Part shown: one piece after another, positions 24,859 to 33,880 of the stretch
Numbering within the stretch: position 1 is the first letter of the stretch
Layout of the letters: every line of letters starts with the position of its first letter
Assembly: GCA_009774245.1 (NCBI GenBank)
Contig: VSNM01000016.1
Location: forward strand, 1 to 64,000
Length of the DNA: 64,000 nucleotides
Direction of reading: 5' to 3'
Source of the DNA: Lachnospiraceae bacterium
GTDB taxonomy: Bacteria > Bacillota > Clostridia > Lachnospirales > Lachnospiraceae
Notes under the pieces: generated by a model
Database searches by the model: none
What the model was told of the DNA's origin: nothing
What the model saw: the letters and a program-made list of their open reading frames with translations, nothing else
Translations under genes and position numbers: made by a program

Positions 24859-26944
24859 GATTTTCCTGAAATTCGTCAATATGGGCATCGCCGCAGGCTG
24901 GCTGGTGCTGGCGGTCATGTTGCTGCGGCTGGCGCTGTGCAGGGCGCCGAAGGGACTGACACTTGTGCTGTGGGGGATCGTCGCACTACGGCTGGTGCTG
25001 CCCGTCTCCATTCAGAGTATTTTCAGCCTGATTCCCAGTGTGGAGACGATTAGTCCGCTGATCGGGGATATGCAAGAGCCTCAGATTCAAAGTGGGATCA
25101 CAGTTCTCAACAGCGCTGTCAATCCGGTGATCACGCAGGCATTTGCGCCCAGCCCGGAGGCAAGCGCAAATCCGCTGCAGGTTTTTATTGCTGTCGCTGC
25201 GGTCTGTTGGCTTGTCGGCGCCGCCGCTATGCTGCTGTACGCAGTGATCAACTATTGGCGGCTGTGCCACCGCGTCCGGACGGCTGTGCTGTTTCAGGAG
25301 TGCACTGTCGGGGCGGCGCATGTCCGCGTATATCAGAGCGAATATGTCGTCTCGCCATTTGTGCTTGGAATCGTGCGTCCGCGCATCTATCTGCCGTTTC
25401 GTCTTGAGCAAAATAATATGGAATATGTCCTAGAACATGAGCAGGCGCATATCCGACACTATGACCACTGGTGGAAACTGATCGGTTTTGGACTGCTTTC
25501 GCTGTACTGGTACAATCCTTTGATCTGGGCGGCATATGTCCTGTTCTGCAGGGATATAGAGCTTGCCTGTGACGAGCGGGTTGTGCGGGATTTTGACGCA
25601 GTGCAACGGGCGGATTACTCGCAGGCGCTGCTGACATGCAGTGTGCCGCGCAGGATGGCGGTGGTCTATCCACTTGCTTTTGGGGAGACTGGCGTAGCCG
25701 CGCGTGTGCGGAACGTGCTGCACTATAAAAAGCCTGCGTTTTGGCTGATTGCGGCGGCAGTGCTGGCATGTGCAGTCGTGGCGGTCTGCTTTCTGACCAA
25801 CCCGAAGGAAGACGCTGAGGAAGACATACAATGGGATGTGCGTCCGGCAATTCTGATGGATTCTTCCAGATATATCGATCCCTATATGTCCGCATCGAAG
25901 CTGCCATACGGCTATGTGTATGCCGGAACACTGGACGCGCAGCAGGCGAACGATACGGGACTGGAGGGCTGTGCGTATTATGTGAGTCCTTACAATCCAA
26001 ACTATATCTATGTGTATCAGGAGTGCGGCACACCGGTTGGCACGCATGCGGTGGATTCGACGCTGCGGCAATGGAGGTATCAGCCATGGATTCGGGAGGG
26101 CAGCGGGGACGGTACAAAACAACTGACACTCGAGGAGGTACAGCGCCTGTCCGAGTTTGGAGATGGGCTGACATGGACGGATTTTATGCAGCGGTATGAT
26201 TATGTCGAGACAGGCTCGGGGCTGTATATCCAGGTTTATGGGATCGATGAGCTGTTTTCGCTGTGGATTGGCGGTTTTTCCACAGACACTGTGCCTATGT
26301 ACATATACCTGCAGACCGATAAGGAGCCGGAGGATCGCGTGGAGATTCGGACGCAGGACGTTTCGGATTTTATCAGGTCACATCTCGGTACCGCGGGAAC
26401 GGAGGCAAATACATATCAGGTGCAGTTCCCGGCGCACGAATTTGGCAAGACAGAGTATAACGCACAGATATTTGAGATTGAGCCTTTCACGCTGCAGATT
26501 ACGCTGCCAGAGGGCTGGACGCTCGTTATTCCGCAGGGTGAGCAGGAGGCGGAACAGGGCGGAGCGGGCGGCTTTTCGCCTGTACTGATTTATGAGGGTA
26601 ATAAGCTGCTCGGCAGTATTTGCTACAACACGTTTGAGATCCCGCAGGAGGGGGAGTATGGCATAGAACATGTGGCGATCTACAATCAGCTCATGCTTGG
26701 CGCGCATGTCAACTGGAACAACGAGTACCAGCCTGTTACGGAAAGTGAGACAACATGTACCGCCACATGTAAGATTCTCACAGATGACATAGAGACAGGG
26801 GAAGAAAAAACGTATCTGGGAATCCTGTCATATGACAAGGAGCTGGGCGTCTATGTCGCGATTGATTTTATCGCGGGCGAACTCGGAGACGAAGTGCAGG
26901 ATAGGATCGTGGAAATGGCGGAGAGCGTTCTGTTATTCCGCTGA
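24851..26944 (+). CDS. blaR1: BlaR1-like M56 membrane metalloprotease sensor
   Basis: 697 residues from ATG 24851 (GGAGG upstream; the frame is open to 24791). N-terminal membrane helices (about 5-55 and 105-130), then the zinc protease motif HEQAH at about 196-200 with the downstream ligand in ELACDERVV, then a helix near 290-310 (FWLIAAAVLACAVVAVCFL). After it comes an extracellular region of about 380 residues. That region lacks the SxxK, SxN and KTG motifs of the BlaR1 penicillin sensor; instead it has DPYMSASKLPYGYVYAG and a C-terminal beta-rich part. It likely senses another envelope signal and cleaves BlaI. Confidence 0.88.
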   Translation: MTEIFLKFVNMGIAAGWLVLAVMLLRLALCRAPKGLTLVLWGIVALRLVLPVSIQSIFSLIPSVETISPLIGDMQEPQIQSGITVLNSAVNPVITQAFAPSPEASANPLQVFIAVAAVCWLVGAAAMLLYAVINYWRLCHRVRTAVLFQECTVGAAHVRVYQSEYVVSPFVLGIVRPRIYLPFRLEQNNMEYVLEHEQAHIRHYDHWWKLIGFGLLSLYWYNPLIWAAYVLFCRDIELACDERVVRDFDAVQRADYSQALLTCSVPRRMAVVYPLAFGETGVAARVRNVLHYKKPAFWLIAAAVLACAVVAVCFLTNPKEDAEEDIQWDVRPAILMDSSRYIDPYMSASKLPYGYVYAGTLDAQQANDTGLEGCAYYVSPYNPNYIYVYQECGTPVGTHAVDSTLRQWRYQPWIREGSGDGTKQLTLEEVQRLSEFGDGLTWTDFMQRYDYVETGSGLYIQVYGIDELFSLWIGGFSTDTVPMYIYLQTDKEPEDRVEIRTQDVSDFIRSHLGTAGTEANTYQVQFPAHEFGKTEYNAQIFEIEPFTLQITLPEGWTLVIPQGEQEAEQGGAGGFSPVLIYEGNKLLGSICYNTFEIPQEGEYGIEHVAIYNQLMLGAHVNWNNEYQPVTESETTCTATCKILTDDIETGEEKTYLGILSYDKELGVYVAIDFIAGELGDEVQDRIVEMAESVLLFR

Positions 26945-27020
26945 CATGGGACTGTTTTTTGAATGCATACGACAAATTGTACCGATTTTACAACAAACTA
27001 TACCGCTCTCAACAAAAGTC

Positions 27021-27049
27021 TTGATGAGCCGACAGAAAAAAGATATAAT
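27021..27049 (+). promoter_or_regulatory. Sigma-A promoter of the first chemoreceptor gene
   Basis: TTGATG (27021-27026), 17-base spacer, TATAAT (27044-27049), about 60 bases upstream of the start codon. Confidence 0.65.
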
Positions 27050-27108
27050 ATTGTTATTATATGCCATTAGATGCGTTTGAAAAACAGGAAAGGAAGGTAT
27101 CCCATCAC

Positions 27109-28986
27109 ATGAAAAAAATATTTACCCAGCGGCTTTTTTACTATATGCTCGTCGCACTGCTCATCACGATCGCAGCCATCTTCGGCCTGCAGACCGCCGT
27201 CAACCAGGCAAGCAACACCTCCTCCAGCGAGGCAAAGCTTGCAGATGTCAGAGCAAAGCTTGCCGCCAACGAGGAGACTGTCGCCCAGCTCACAGACAAC
27301 CTGAGCCAGGACAACCTCGCAAAGACACGGGCTTTCGCAGATATGCTCGCCGCAGATCCGTCCATCGATGGCAATATGGACAAGCTCAATCAGATCAAAG
27401 ACCGACTGATGGTCAACGAACTCCACATTATCGACGAGAACGGGATCATCATCAGCAGTACGATCGACGCCTATATCGGATTTGACATGAAAAGCGGCGA
27501 ACAGTCCAATGCCTTTATGGTGATCGTGGACGATCCTTCCATAGAAATCGTGCAGGAGCCCCAGGTAAATGTGGCAGAGGGAATCGTCATGCAGTATATT
27601 GGTGTGGCAAGAACCGACGACAAGGGACTCGTTCAGGTCGGCGTGCGCCCGGAAGTACTGGAGAACACACTCGCCGGTACAGAGATTTCCGTGGTGCTGA
27701 GAGATATTGATTTTGGCGAAAACGGCTATGTCTATGCCATCGACGCGGCAAGCGGATTGATACTGGCGCATGAAAATGCGAACCTGATCGGCACGCCCGC
27801 CTCTGACGCAGGCTTTCCCTCAAATCTGACAGGCAAGGGAAAGGCGACAATTGACGGAACAAGAGGCTACTATGTGGCAGAGGATTACAACGGACAGATC
27901 ATCGGCACCTTCATGCCATCAAGTGAATACTACGCCGGACGCCGCAGCCAGACCGTCGTCGTATCCCTCAGTATGCTGATCATATTTGGCGCACTGCTGC
28001 TGATGATCAACCGCATGGTCGACGATAAGATCGTGCAGGGAATCAACCGCATCTCCACCTCCATGCACAAGATTGCCGATGGAAACTTTAACATCACTGT
28101 CAACGAACAGGGCAACCCTGAATTTATCATGCTGTCTGACAGCATCAATAAAATGGTGACAGGAATACAACAGAATCTCCACGAAAATGAAAATCTGGTC
28201 ACGCAGCAGAAACAGGATATGGAACGAAACCAGCTCATGATCCAGAATGTCAAAAACGCCTGCAGAGATCTAAACGCAGTATCAGGAGAGACACTTGAGA
28301 ACGCAGAAAGCATCTTCAACGGAACCGGGGAGCAGGAAAGAGCCGTGGAGGACCTAAAACAGACCATGAACCAGCTGACAGAGGAGCTGAACAATAGTGT
28401 GAATGCCACCGTCACAGTCACCGCCTCCACCGGGACGACTTCCGACAAGATTCTCCAGACACAGTCCCGCATGCAGCTCCTAAAAGATTCCATGCAGAAG
28501 ATCAGTGATATGTCCATGGAAATTGAGAAGATCATCGGGGAGATCAACTCCATCGCGCAGCAGACCAACATGCTCTCCCTGAATGCCTCCATTGAGGCGG
28601 CAAGAGCAGGCGACATGGGAAAAGGCTTTGCTGTTGTAGCCACGCAGGTAGGCGAGCTTGCCGCACGAAGCGCACAGGCGGCAAGGGAAACCAACGATCT
28701 GATCATGAACTCGATCAATGCGGTAGAAGATGGACGCGCCATCACAGATCAGACCGTGGAGGCTTTCGGCATCGTGGTAGAGAATATCGAACAGACTGAC
28801 CATGATATCGCTGAGATCACCAACATGGTCAGGCAGAATGTTGATATCGTATCCCACGCCGTAAGCCAGATCGAGCGCATCTCCAGCGTTGTGGAGAGCA
28901 ATGTGCAGATCTCCCAGAATACCAGGCAGGTTTCCGCTAATATGGCGGATATCACAGGCAAATTATTAGACATCGTGGAATCATAA
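27109..28986 (+). CDS. Methyl-accepting chemotaxis protein, Cache sensor
   Basis: 625 residues from ATG 27109 (GGAAGG upstream; the frame is open to 27061). Membrane helix 1 at about 10-35; an extracellular region of about 250 residues whose later half, FGENGYVYAIDAASGLILAHEN, is typical of a dCache ligand domain; helix 2 at about 285-305; a HAMP segment; and the signalling tip QQTNMLSLNASIEAARAGD with flanking coiled coil. It controls CheA through CheW, steering flagella in response to a small ligand. It ends with KLLDIVES and has no visible C-terminal CheR pentapeptide. Confidence 0.92.
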   Translation: MKKIFTQRLFYYMLVALLITIAAIFGLQTAVNQASNTSSSEAKLADVRAKLAANEETVAQLTDNLSQDNLAKTRAFADMLAADPSIDGNMDKLNQIKDRLMVNELHIIDENGIIISSTIDAYIGFDMKSGEQSNAFMVIVDDPSIEIVQEPQVNVAEGIVMQYIGVARTDDKGLVQVGVRPEVLENTLAGTEISVVLRDIDFGENGYVYAIDAASGLILAHENANLIGTPASDAGFPSNLTGKGKATIDGTRGYYVAEDYNGQIIGTFMPSSEYYAGRRSQTVVVSLSMLIIFGALLLMINRMVDDKIVQGINRISTSMHKIADGNFNITVNEQGNPEFIMLSDSINKMVTGIQQNLHENENLVTQQKQDMERNQLMIQNVKNACRDLNAVSGETLENAESIFNGTGEQERAVEDLKQTMNQLTEELNNSVNATVTVTASTGTTSDKILQTQSRMQLLKDSMQKISDMSMEIEKIIGEINSIAQQTNMLSLNASIEAARAGDMGKGFAVVATQVGELAARSAQAARETNDLIMNSINAVEDGRAITDQTVEAFGIVVENIEQTDHDIAEITNMVRQNVDIVSHAVSQIERISSVVESNVQISQNTRQVSANMADITGKLLDIVES

Positions 28987-29329
28987 AAAGTGCAGAGAAA
29001 ATCCCTACTCAATTGCATAAATGGACCAAAATGCAAGATTATATTACAAAATCATTGGACAAGTAAGACAAAAAGATGTATAATAAATTCATATATTATT
29101 TATTTATCCTGAGCACGAAATATTATACAGTTGTAACTATTTAGTACCATGTCATACAGTTGTTACACGCTATGCGAACACACTTTATTGTACTGCAAAC
29201 ATCCCCATCACATAAACGGGTTCTTGTATGTCCACTCATTTCTGTGAAAGTACTGAACAGTTGATACAGTCTAACTGCACAGAGGAAATAAAATATATGA
29301 AATACAAAGAGTAAGGAGATACAAGAACC
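28987..29329 (+). promoter_or_regulatory. 343-base gap between chemoreceptor genes, with promoter
   Basis: TTGGAC (29055-29060), 18-base spacer, TATAAT (29079-29084) gives a leader of about 240 bases before the next start codon. The leader has no known riboswitch that I can recognise. A five-codon frame (MKYKE) with a ribosome site ends just before the gene's own AAGGAG. Two CAGTTGT(T/A)AC-like repeats lie at 29130 and 29158. Confidence 0.45.
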
Positions 29330-31045
29330 ATGTTAAAAAAATTGAATAACCTACAAATCAAGGACCGACTCGTCAGGGCTTTCATCACAGTCGCAGTTAT
29401 CATGACCACAGTGTCTTTAGTCACGCTGATTACGCTGTTTGTCGTATTCCAGCTGTACTCATCTGCTTTGATCAATTACGGTTTTGCACAGGGCGATATC
29501 GGAAGAGCCATGTCGGAATTTGCAGACTCGCGCTCCGCAATGCGCGGCATTATCGGCTACGATGACCAGGATGCCATCGACACCCTGCTTGCAAACCATG
29601 AAAGCTATAAAGAATCTTTTACCAAAGAGTTTGATTCCCTTGAATCCGCCATGGTAACGGCAGAAAACAAAGCCCTCTACAAGGACGTCCAGGATAAACT
29701 TACCGATTACTGGCAGTTTGAGCAGGAGATCATCAGCCAGGGCGCCACGACAGACCGCGAGCAGTGCAAGATTGCCCAGGACAAAGCGCTGGGTGAGCTG
29801 GCCCCCATGTACAATGATATCTATGCTGACCTGACAGAAATCATGGAGATCAAGGTCGACAAGGGACAAAGCCAGTCAAACCTGCTCTCGGCTGTTGTGA
29901 TCATTCTGATCGTTGTCATTATTGTAGTCATCATCGGTTCGATTGTCTTTGCACTCTCTCTGGGCAAAAACATCGCATACAGCATTGCAACGCCTCTGGA
30001 CGAACTTAAGATTCGACTGGACACTTTTGCGCAGGGCGATCTCTCATCGCCGTTCCCTACTGTTGAGACCAGAGATGAGCTCGCCGAAATGGTTGCCACA
30101 AGCACTACCATGGCAGCTACCCTGCAGTTTATCATCCATGATGTAGGAACAATCCTGGATCAGATGGCAAATTCTGACTTTACAGTCACAAGCAGTGACA
30201 AATCCAAGTATTCCGGAGAGTTTGCGTCAATTCTGACCTCCATGGCGCTGTTAAAGAGACAGCTCACAGAAACCCTGCAGTCCGTCAGCGAGGCTTCCAA
30301 CCAGGTAGCCGCAGGCGCAAACAACCTGTCCGAGGCAGCACAGAGTCTCGCAGAAGGCGCAACCGATCAGGCTGGTGCAGTTGAGGAGATGCAGGCGACC
30401 ATCACAACAATCTCCGACGACATCCGTATCACAGCCAACAGCGCAGGCGACTCATACAATCAGGCTCGCACATACGCCGAGGAGGCAGAGCGCAGTCACA
30501 GAGAGATGGAGGCGATGATGGATGCAATGTCACGCATCAACGACGCCTCACAGAAGGTCGGAAATATCATCTCTGAAATCGAAGATATCGCATCACAGAC
30601 AAACCTGCTCTCACTGAATGCTTCTATTGAGGCGGCGAGAGCCGGCGAAGCCGGAAGAGGCTTCTCTGTCGTTGCAGACCAGATTCGCCAGCTTGCAGAA
30701 CAGAGTGCGAACTCCGCTGCTGAGACAAGGACACTGATCGAGACATCGCTGAATGCGATCGCCGATGGAAGCAAGACCGTGGACATCGTAAACGATTCGA
30801 TCAACCGTGTGGTGGAAGGCATCGAGCTGATCGCACAATCCTCCAAGTCCATCAGCGAGATGGCAAACGATCAGGCGGAGGCTATGAAACAGGCCGAATT
30901 GGGTGTCAACCAGATCTCCGAGGTCGTTCAGTCAAACTCCGCGACAGCAGAAGAGTCCTCTGCAACGAGTGAAGAGCTGTCAGCGCAGGCAACCACGATG
31001 GATTCGCTGATCAGCAAATTCAAGCTTCCAACAATAATTGAATAA
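29330..31045 (+). CDS. Methyl-accepting chemotaxis protein, four-helix-bundle sensor
   Basis: 571 residues. Helix 1 at about 18-42, a helical extracellular domain of about 150 residues (SRSAMRGIIGYDDQDAIDTLLANHESYK) of the 4HB-MCP type, helix 2 at about 190-212 (VVIILIVVIIVVIIGSIVFAL), HAMP, then the signalling tip SQTNLLSLNASIEAARAGEAG. Ribosome site AAGGAG. Signals ligand binding to CheA/CheW. The neighbouring chemoreceptor has a different sensor, so this is not a simple duplication. Confidence 0.92.
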   Translation: MLKKLNNLQIKDRLVRAFITVAVIMTTVSLVTLITLFVVFQLYSSALINYGFAQGDIGRAMSEFADSRSAMRGIIGYDDQDAIDTLLANHESYKESFTKEFDSLESAMVTAENKALYKDVQDKLTDYWQFEQEIISQGATTDREQCKIAQDKALGELAPMYNDIYADLTEIMEIKVDKGQSQSNLLSAVVIILIVVIIVVIIGSIVFALSLGKNIAYSIATPLDELKIRLDTFAQGDLSSPFPTVETRDELAEMVATSTTMAATLQFIIHDVGTILDQMANSDFTVTSSDKSKYSGEFASILTSMALLKRQLTETLQSVSEASNQVAAGANNLSEAAQSLAEGATDQAGAVEEMQATITTISDDIRITANSAGDSYNQARTYAEEAERSHREMEAMMDAMSRINDASQKVGNIISEIEDIASQTNLLSLNASIEAARAGEAGRGFSVVADQIRQLAEQSANSAAETRTLIETSLNAIADGSKTVDIVNDSINRVVEGIELIAQSSKSISEMANDQAEAMKQAELGVNQISEVVQSNSATAEESSATSEELSAQATTMDSLISKFKLPTIIE

Positions 31046-31052
31046 TCAAATC

Positions 31053-31084
31053 AAAAGCCGATGCAAATGCATCGGCTTTCTATT
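31053..31084. terminator. Bidirectional terminator between chemoreceptor and esterase genes
   Basis: AAAGCCGATGC, loop AAAT, GCATCGGCTTT, followed by TCTATTTT on the plus strand; on the minus strand it begins at the esterase stop. It serves the convergent genes. Confidence 0.85.
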
Positions 31085-31769
31085 TTACCAAATCACTGTA
31101 TATCCCGCCAAGAGCATGCAGTCCCTTTGCGATCAATCCCGCATAGAGCACTGCCCCCTCATACCGCAGGTGCGTGTTGTCCTGCTTTCCCTCCGGATAA
31201 TTCTGATACAGATTTGCGTCAAAATACATATACCACTTGCGGCTGTCCGGCTCACCCGCTTTCTTCAGCTCACAGCGGCTCATACTGTACAGGTCTACCA
31301 GCGGTACCTGATTTTTCTCCGCGGTCTGCTTCATGGCCGCCACATAGTCGGAATGTGCCCCTATCCCAAGGTGTCTGGCATCCACAAAGCACCTGCGCTC
31401 GAGAGGAGTGATCAACACCGGATTGGCCTGATGCTTTCTCGCCACATCAATATAAATCTCCAGATTCTCCATAAAAGTGGAATACGGCTCCGTATACCGT
31501 GTCGGGTCCTCGCTTTTCTCATCATTATGTCCGAACTGTATGAATAAGAAATCTCCCTCGCCGATCTGTCTGTCAATCGCATCAAGCCTCCCCTCGTCCA
31601 TAAAGCTCTTCGTACTCCTGCCGTTCTTTGCGTGATTGGATACGATCACACCATCTTTGGTATACAGGGAAAATACCTGTCCGATTCCTGTCTGAGGATA
31701 TGTCGTGATGTCGTTTGTCTGAACGGTCGAATCCGCCGCCCAAAAAATTCTGGTTTCAGCGCCTCCCAT
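31080..31769 (-). CDS. SGNH hydrolase, rhamnogalacturonan acetylesterase-like
   Basis: 229 residues, no signal peptide, so cytoplasmic. SGNH blocks in order: AADSTVQ (nucleophile Ser about 14), NGRSTKSF (Gly block), QFGHND (Asn block), and DNTHLRYEGA near the C-terminus with the Asp/His pair. This spacing matches the RGAE/YesT type that removes acetyl groups from pectin-derived oligosaccharides. Last gene of the operon with the ABC transporter, so it probably deacetylates sugars after import. Ribosome site GGAGGA. Confidence 0.85.
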   Translation of the reverse strand: MGGAETRIFWAADSTVQTNDITTYPQTGIGQVFSLYTKDGVIVSNHAKNGRSTKSFMDEGRLDAIDRQIGEGDFLFIQFGHNDEKSEDPTRYTEPYSTFMENLEIYIDVARKHQANPVLITPLERRCFVDARHLGIGAHSDYVAAMKQTAEKNQVPLVDLYSMSRCELKKAGEPDSRKWYMYFDANLYQNYPEGKQDNTHLRYEGAVLYAGLIAKGLHALGGIYSDLVK

Positions 31770-31842
31770 AGTATCCTCCTCCCTTTCTTTTCCAAAAAAG
31801 GGAAACCGAAGTTTCCCTTTGTCAAAAGCGAAGTGTCCTTGA

Positions 31843-32706
31843 TTATTCCTTGACAGCTCCGATATTTACACCTTTTACAAAATACTTCTGCAGGAACGGA
31901 TACAGAATCATGAATGGAAGTATCGCTGAGATGATACCCGCATTGTACAGCGTACTCTGCGACACCTTGTATCCTGTGATCGGCGTGTCGCCGTCCATGA
32001 TCATGTTTCGCAGCTTATACTGGAAGTTTACCTGAAGCGGATCTGTGATGTAGATCTTAACCGTTGAGTAATCGTTCCACACTGCCACTGCAAACATCAG
32101 GCCGATAGAAGCGAGCGCCGCCTTGGAGAGCGGAAGCACAATCTTGAAGAAAATACCCATCGGAGAACATCCATCGATCTTGGCCGCCTCGTACAGCGAG
32201 CCAGGAATACCCTCGAAGAAGTTTCTCATCAATACCAGGTTGTAGACATTCATACCATGTTTTACAACGAGAATCCACCAGTTATTTACCAGCCCCAGTC
32301 TCCTCATTACCAAGTACTCCGGGATCATACCACCTGAGAAAATCATGGTAAAGAGCAGTATGTATGCGAAAATATTGCGCCCAGGCATCTCAAACTGGAC
32401 GAGAACATATCCGCCGAGTGTCGACAACACAAGACCTAACAGGGTTCCCAACAGCGTCGTAACCACAGAGATAACGAACGGCATATACAGCTGCTGGGTT
32501 CCGATAATTGTCTTATAGCCGTCCAGCGTAAAGGAGTTTGGCCACAGCATGAACTGATATACGCCAACCTTATTAAAAGAATCTACAACAACCTTCCAGA
32601 TCGGGACGATGATAACCAGTCCGATCAGGATAAACACGATATAGTTCACTACATCAAATACATGCAGCTTATCGCCGGGCTTTTTGCTAACCATTTCTTT
32701 TGCCAT
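31843..32706 (-). CDS. ABC sugar transporter permease, LplC/YtcP type
   Basis: 287 residues from ATG 32706, with AGGAGG eight bases before it (the frame also opens with GTG at 32712). Six membrane helices; the EAA loop that contacts the ATPase reads YEAAKIDGCSPMGIFFKIVLP. The C-terminus RYFVKGVNIGAVKE-like ending is typical of this permease subfamily. It lies 11 bases after the other permease gene. No ATPase gene is in the operon, so a shared MsmX-type ATPase is presumably used. Confidence 0.92.
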   Translation of the reverse strand: MAKEMVSKKPGDKLHVFDVVNYIVFILIGLVIIVPIWKVVVDSFNKVGVYQFMLWPNSFTLDGYKTIIGTQQLYMPFVISVVTTLLGTLLGLVLSTLGGYVLVQFEMPGRNIFAYILLFTMIFSGGMIPEYLVMRRLGLVNNWWILVVKHGMNVYNLVLMRNFFEGIPGSLYEAAKIDGCSPMGIFFKIVLPLSKAALASIGLMFAVAVWNDYSTVKIYITDPLQVNFQYKLRNMIMDGDTPITGYKVSQSTLYNAGIISAILPFMILYPFLQKYFVKGVNIGAVKE

Positions 32707-32717
32707 ATCCACACCTC

Positions 32718-33680
32718 CTAAACAATACCGCGGCCGCGGACTTTCTTGCTCACATGGTTACAGATCAGCACCAGGACGCAGCCCACGAGAGAACGGAACA
32801 GACCTACAGCGGTCGAATAACCATAGTTTGGCAGCGCAATCGCAAAAGTCTGGCGGTAAATATATGTCGCAATAACGTCAGATACATCGAACACTGCGTT
32901 ATTGTAAAGTACGAATACGGACTCAAACAGGTTCATAACCTTTGCGAGATTCAGTATCAACACAGTAATAATTGTATTGGTCAGCGCGGGCAGCGTCACG
33001 AAACGGATCTTCTGCATACGTGAGGCGCCGTCAATGTCCGCCGCCTCATACAGCTCCGGATTGATTCCGGACAGCGTCGCCAGATAGATGATGGTTCCCC
33101 ATCCTGTTTCCTTCCATACCTGGATAAACCAATAAATAGGACGCCACCACGTCGTGCTTGCGAGGAAGTAGATATTTTTGTCTGCCTCCTTCAGGATTCC
33201 CCAGTCTCTTAAGAGACCATTCACCATACCAGTGCTGGAAGGGGACAGAAACAAACTAAAGATTGATGCCACTACCGCCCATGACATGAAGTGTGGCAGG
33301 TAGATGACTGTCTGCAGCGTCTTCTTCGCAAACAGATTCTTCATCTCATTCAGGAAAATAGATACCACAACCGCCGAAACATTGGTCAGGACTAGGTTTG
33401 CGACACTCAGCTCCAGGGTATTCCAGAACGCAGTCCAGAATGCCGGCGTTGAAAACATCTTTGTAAAATGATCGAAACCGACAAAAACCTTATCCCCTAC
33501 CGGTTTGTAATCATAAAACGCATAACGCACACCGAGCATCGGCCAGTAGTGCATAATAAGCAAAAATATCAAAACGGGCAGAAACATGATGTAGTACCCT
33601 CTGTTGTTCCATATGCGGAGTCCTAGCGGCTTCTCCCGAACCTCTACGCCACCTGAGGTTACGACTTTTTTCTTACTCAT
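32718..33680 (-). CDS. ABC sugar transporter permease, LplB type
   Basis: 320 residues, six helices. EAA loop YEAADIDGASRMQKIRFVTLP. The N-terminus is cytoplasmic and basic (MSKKKVVTSGG). It forms the heterodimeric channel with the permease encoded next. LplB-type permeases take up di- and oligosaccharides delivered by large lipoprotein binding proteins such as the one encoded just upstream. Confidence 0.92.
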   Translation of the reverse strand: MSKKKVVTSGGVEVREKPLGLRIWNNRGYYIMFLPVLIFLLIMHYWPMLGVRYAFYDYKPVGDKVFVGFDHFTKMFSTPAFWTAFWNTLELSVANLVLTNVSAVVVSIFLNEMKNLFAKKTLQTVIYLPHFMSWAVVASIFSLFLSPSSTGMVNGLLRDWGILKEADKNIYFLASTTWWRPIYWFIQVWKETGWGTIIYLATLSGINPELYEAADIDGASRMQKIRFVTLPALTNTIITVLILNLAKVMNLFESVFVLYNNAVFDVSDVIATYIYRQTFAIALPNYGYSTAVGLFRSLVGCVLVLICNHVSKKVRGRGIV

Positions 33681-33800
33681 ACCGTTTTCTTCCTTTCTCT
33701 ATATATTTTTTTCATTGCGACCGGATCGGATCAAACGGTCACTGCGACTGCTCAGCGCATGCGCTGATAAGATTTGCGCTCCTGCCCACAATTTTTTAGG

Positions 33801-33818
33801 AACTGTCCCAAGACAGTT
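33801..33818 (-). other. Stem-loop between binding-protein and permease genes
   Basis: AACTGTC, loop CCAA, GACAGTT. It lies in the 200-base gap after the binding-protein stop. Stems here commonly protect the 3' end of the binding-protein mRNA and lower permease expression; that role is inferred. Confidence 0.4.
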
Positions 33819-33880
33819 TCTTACAGACAGAAGCGCAATACGTTTGCTGTAATCAATATAAAGAGTTCTAAACAGTTATT

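Noticed and set aside
25248..26174. 308-codon open frame antisense to the BlaR1-like gene
   Set aside because: Rich in Arg, Pro, His and Cys in the manner of antisense frames; no ribosome site.
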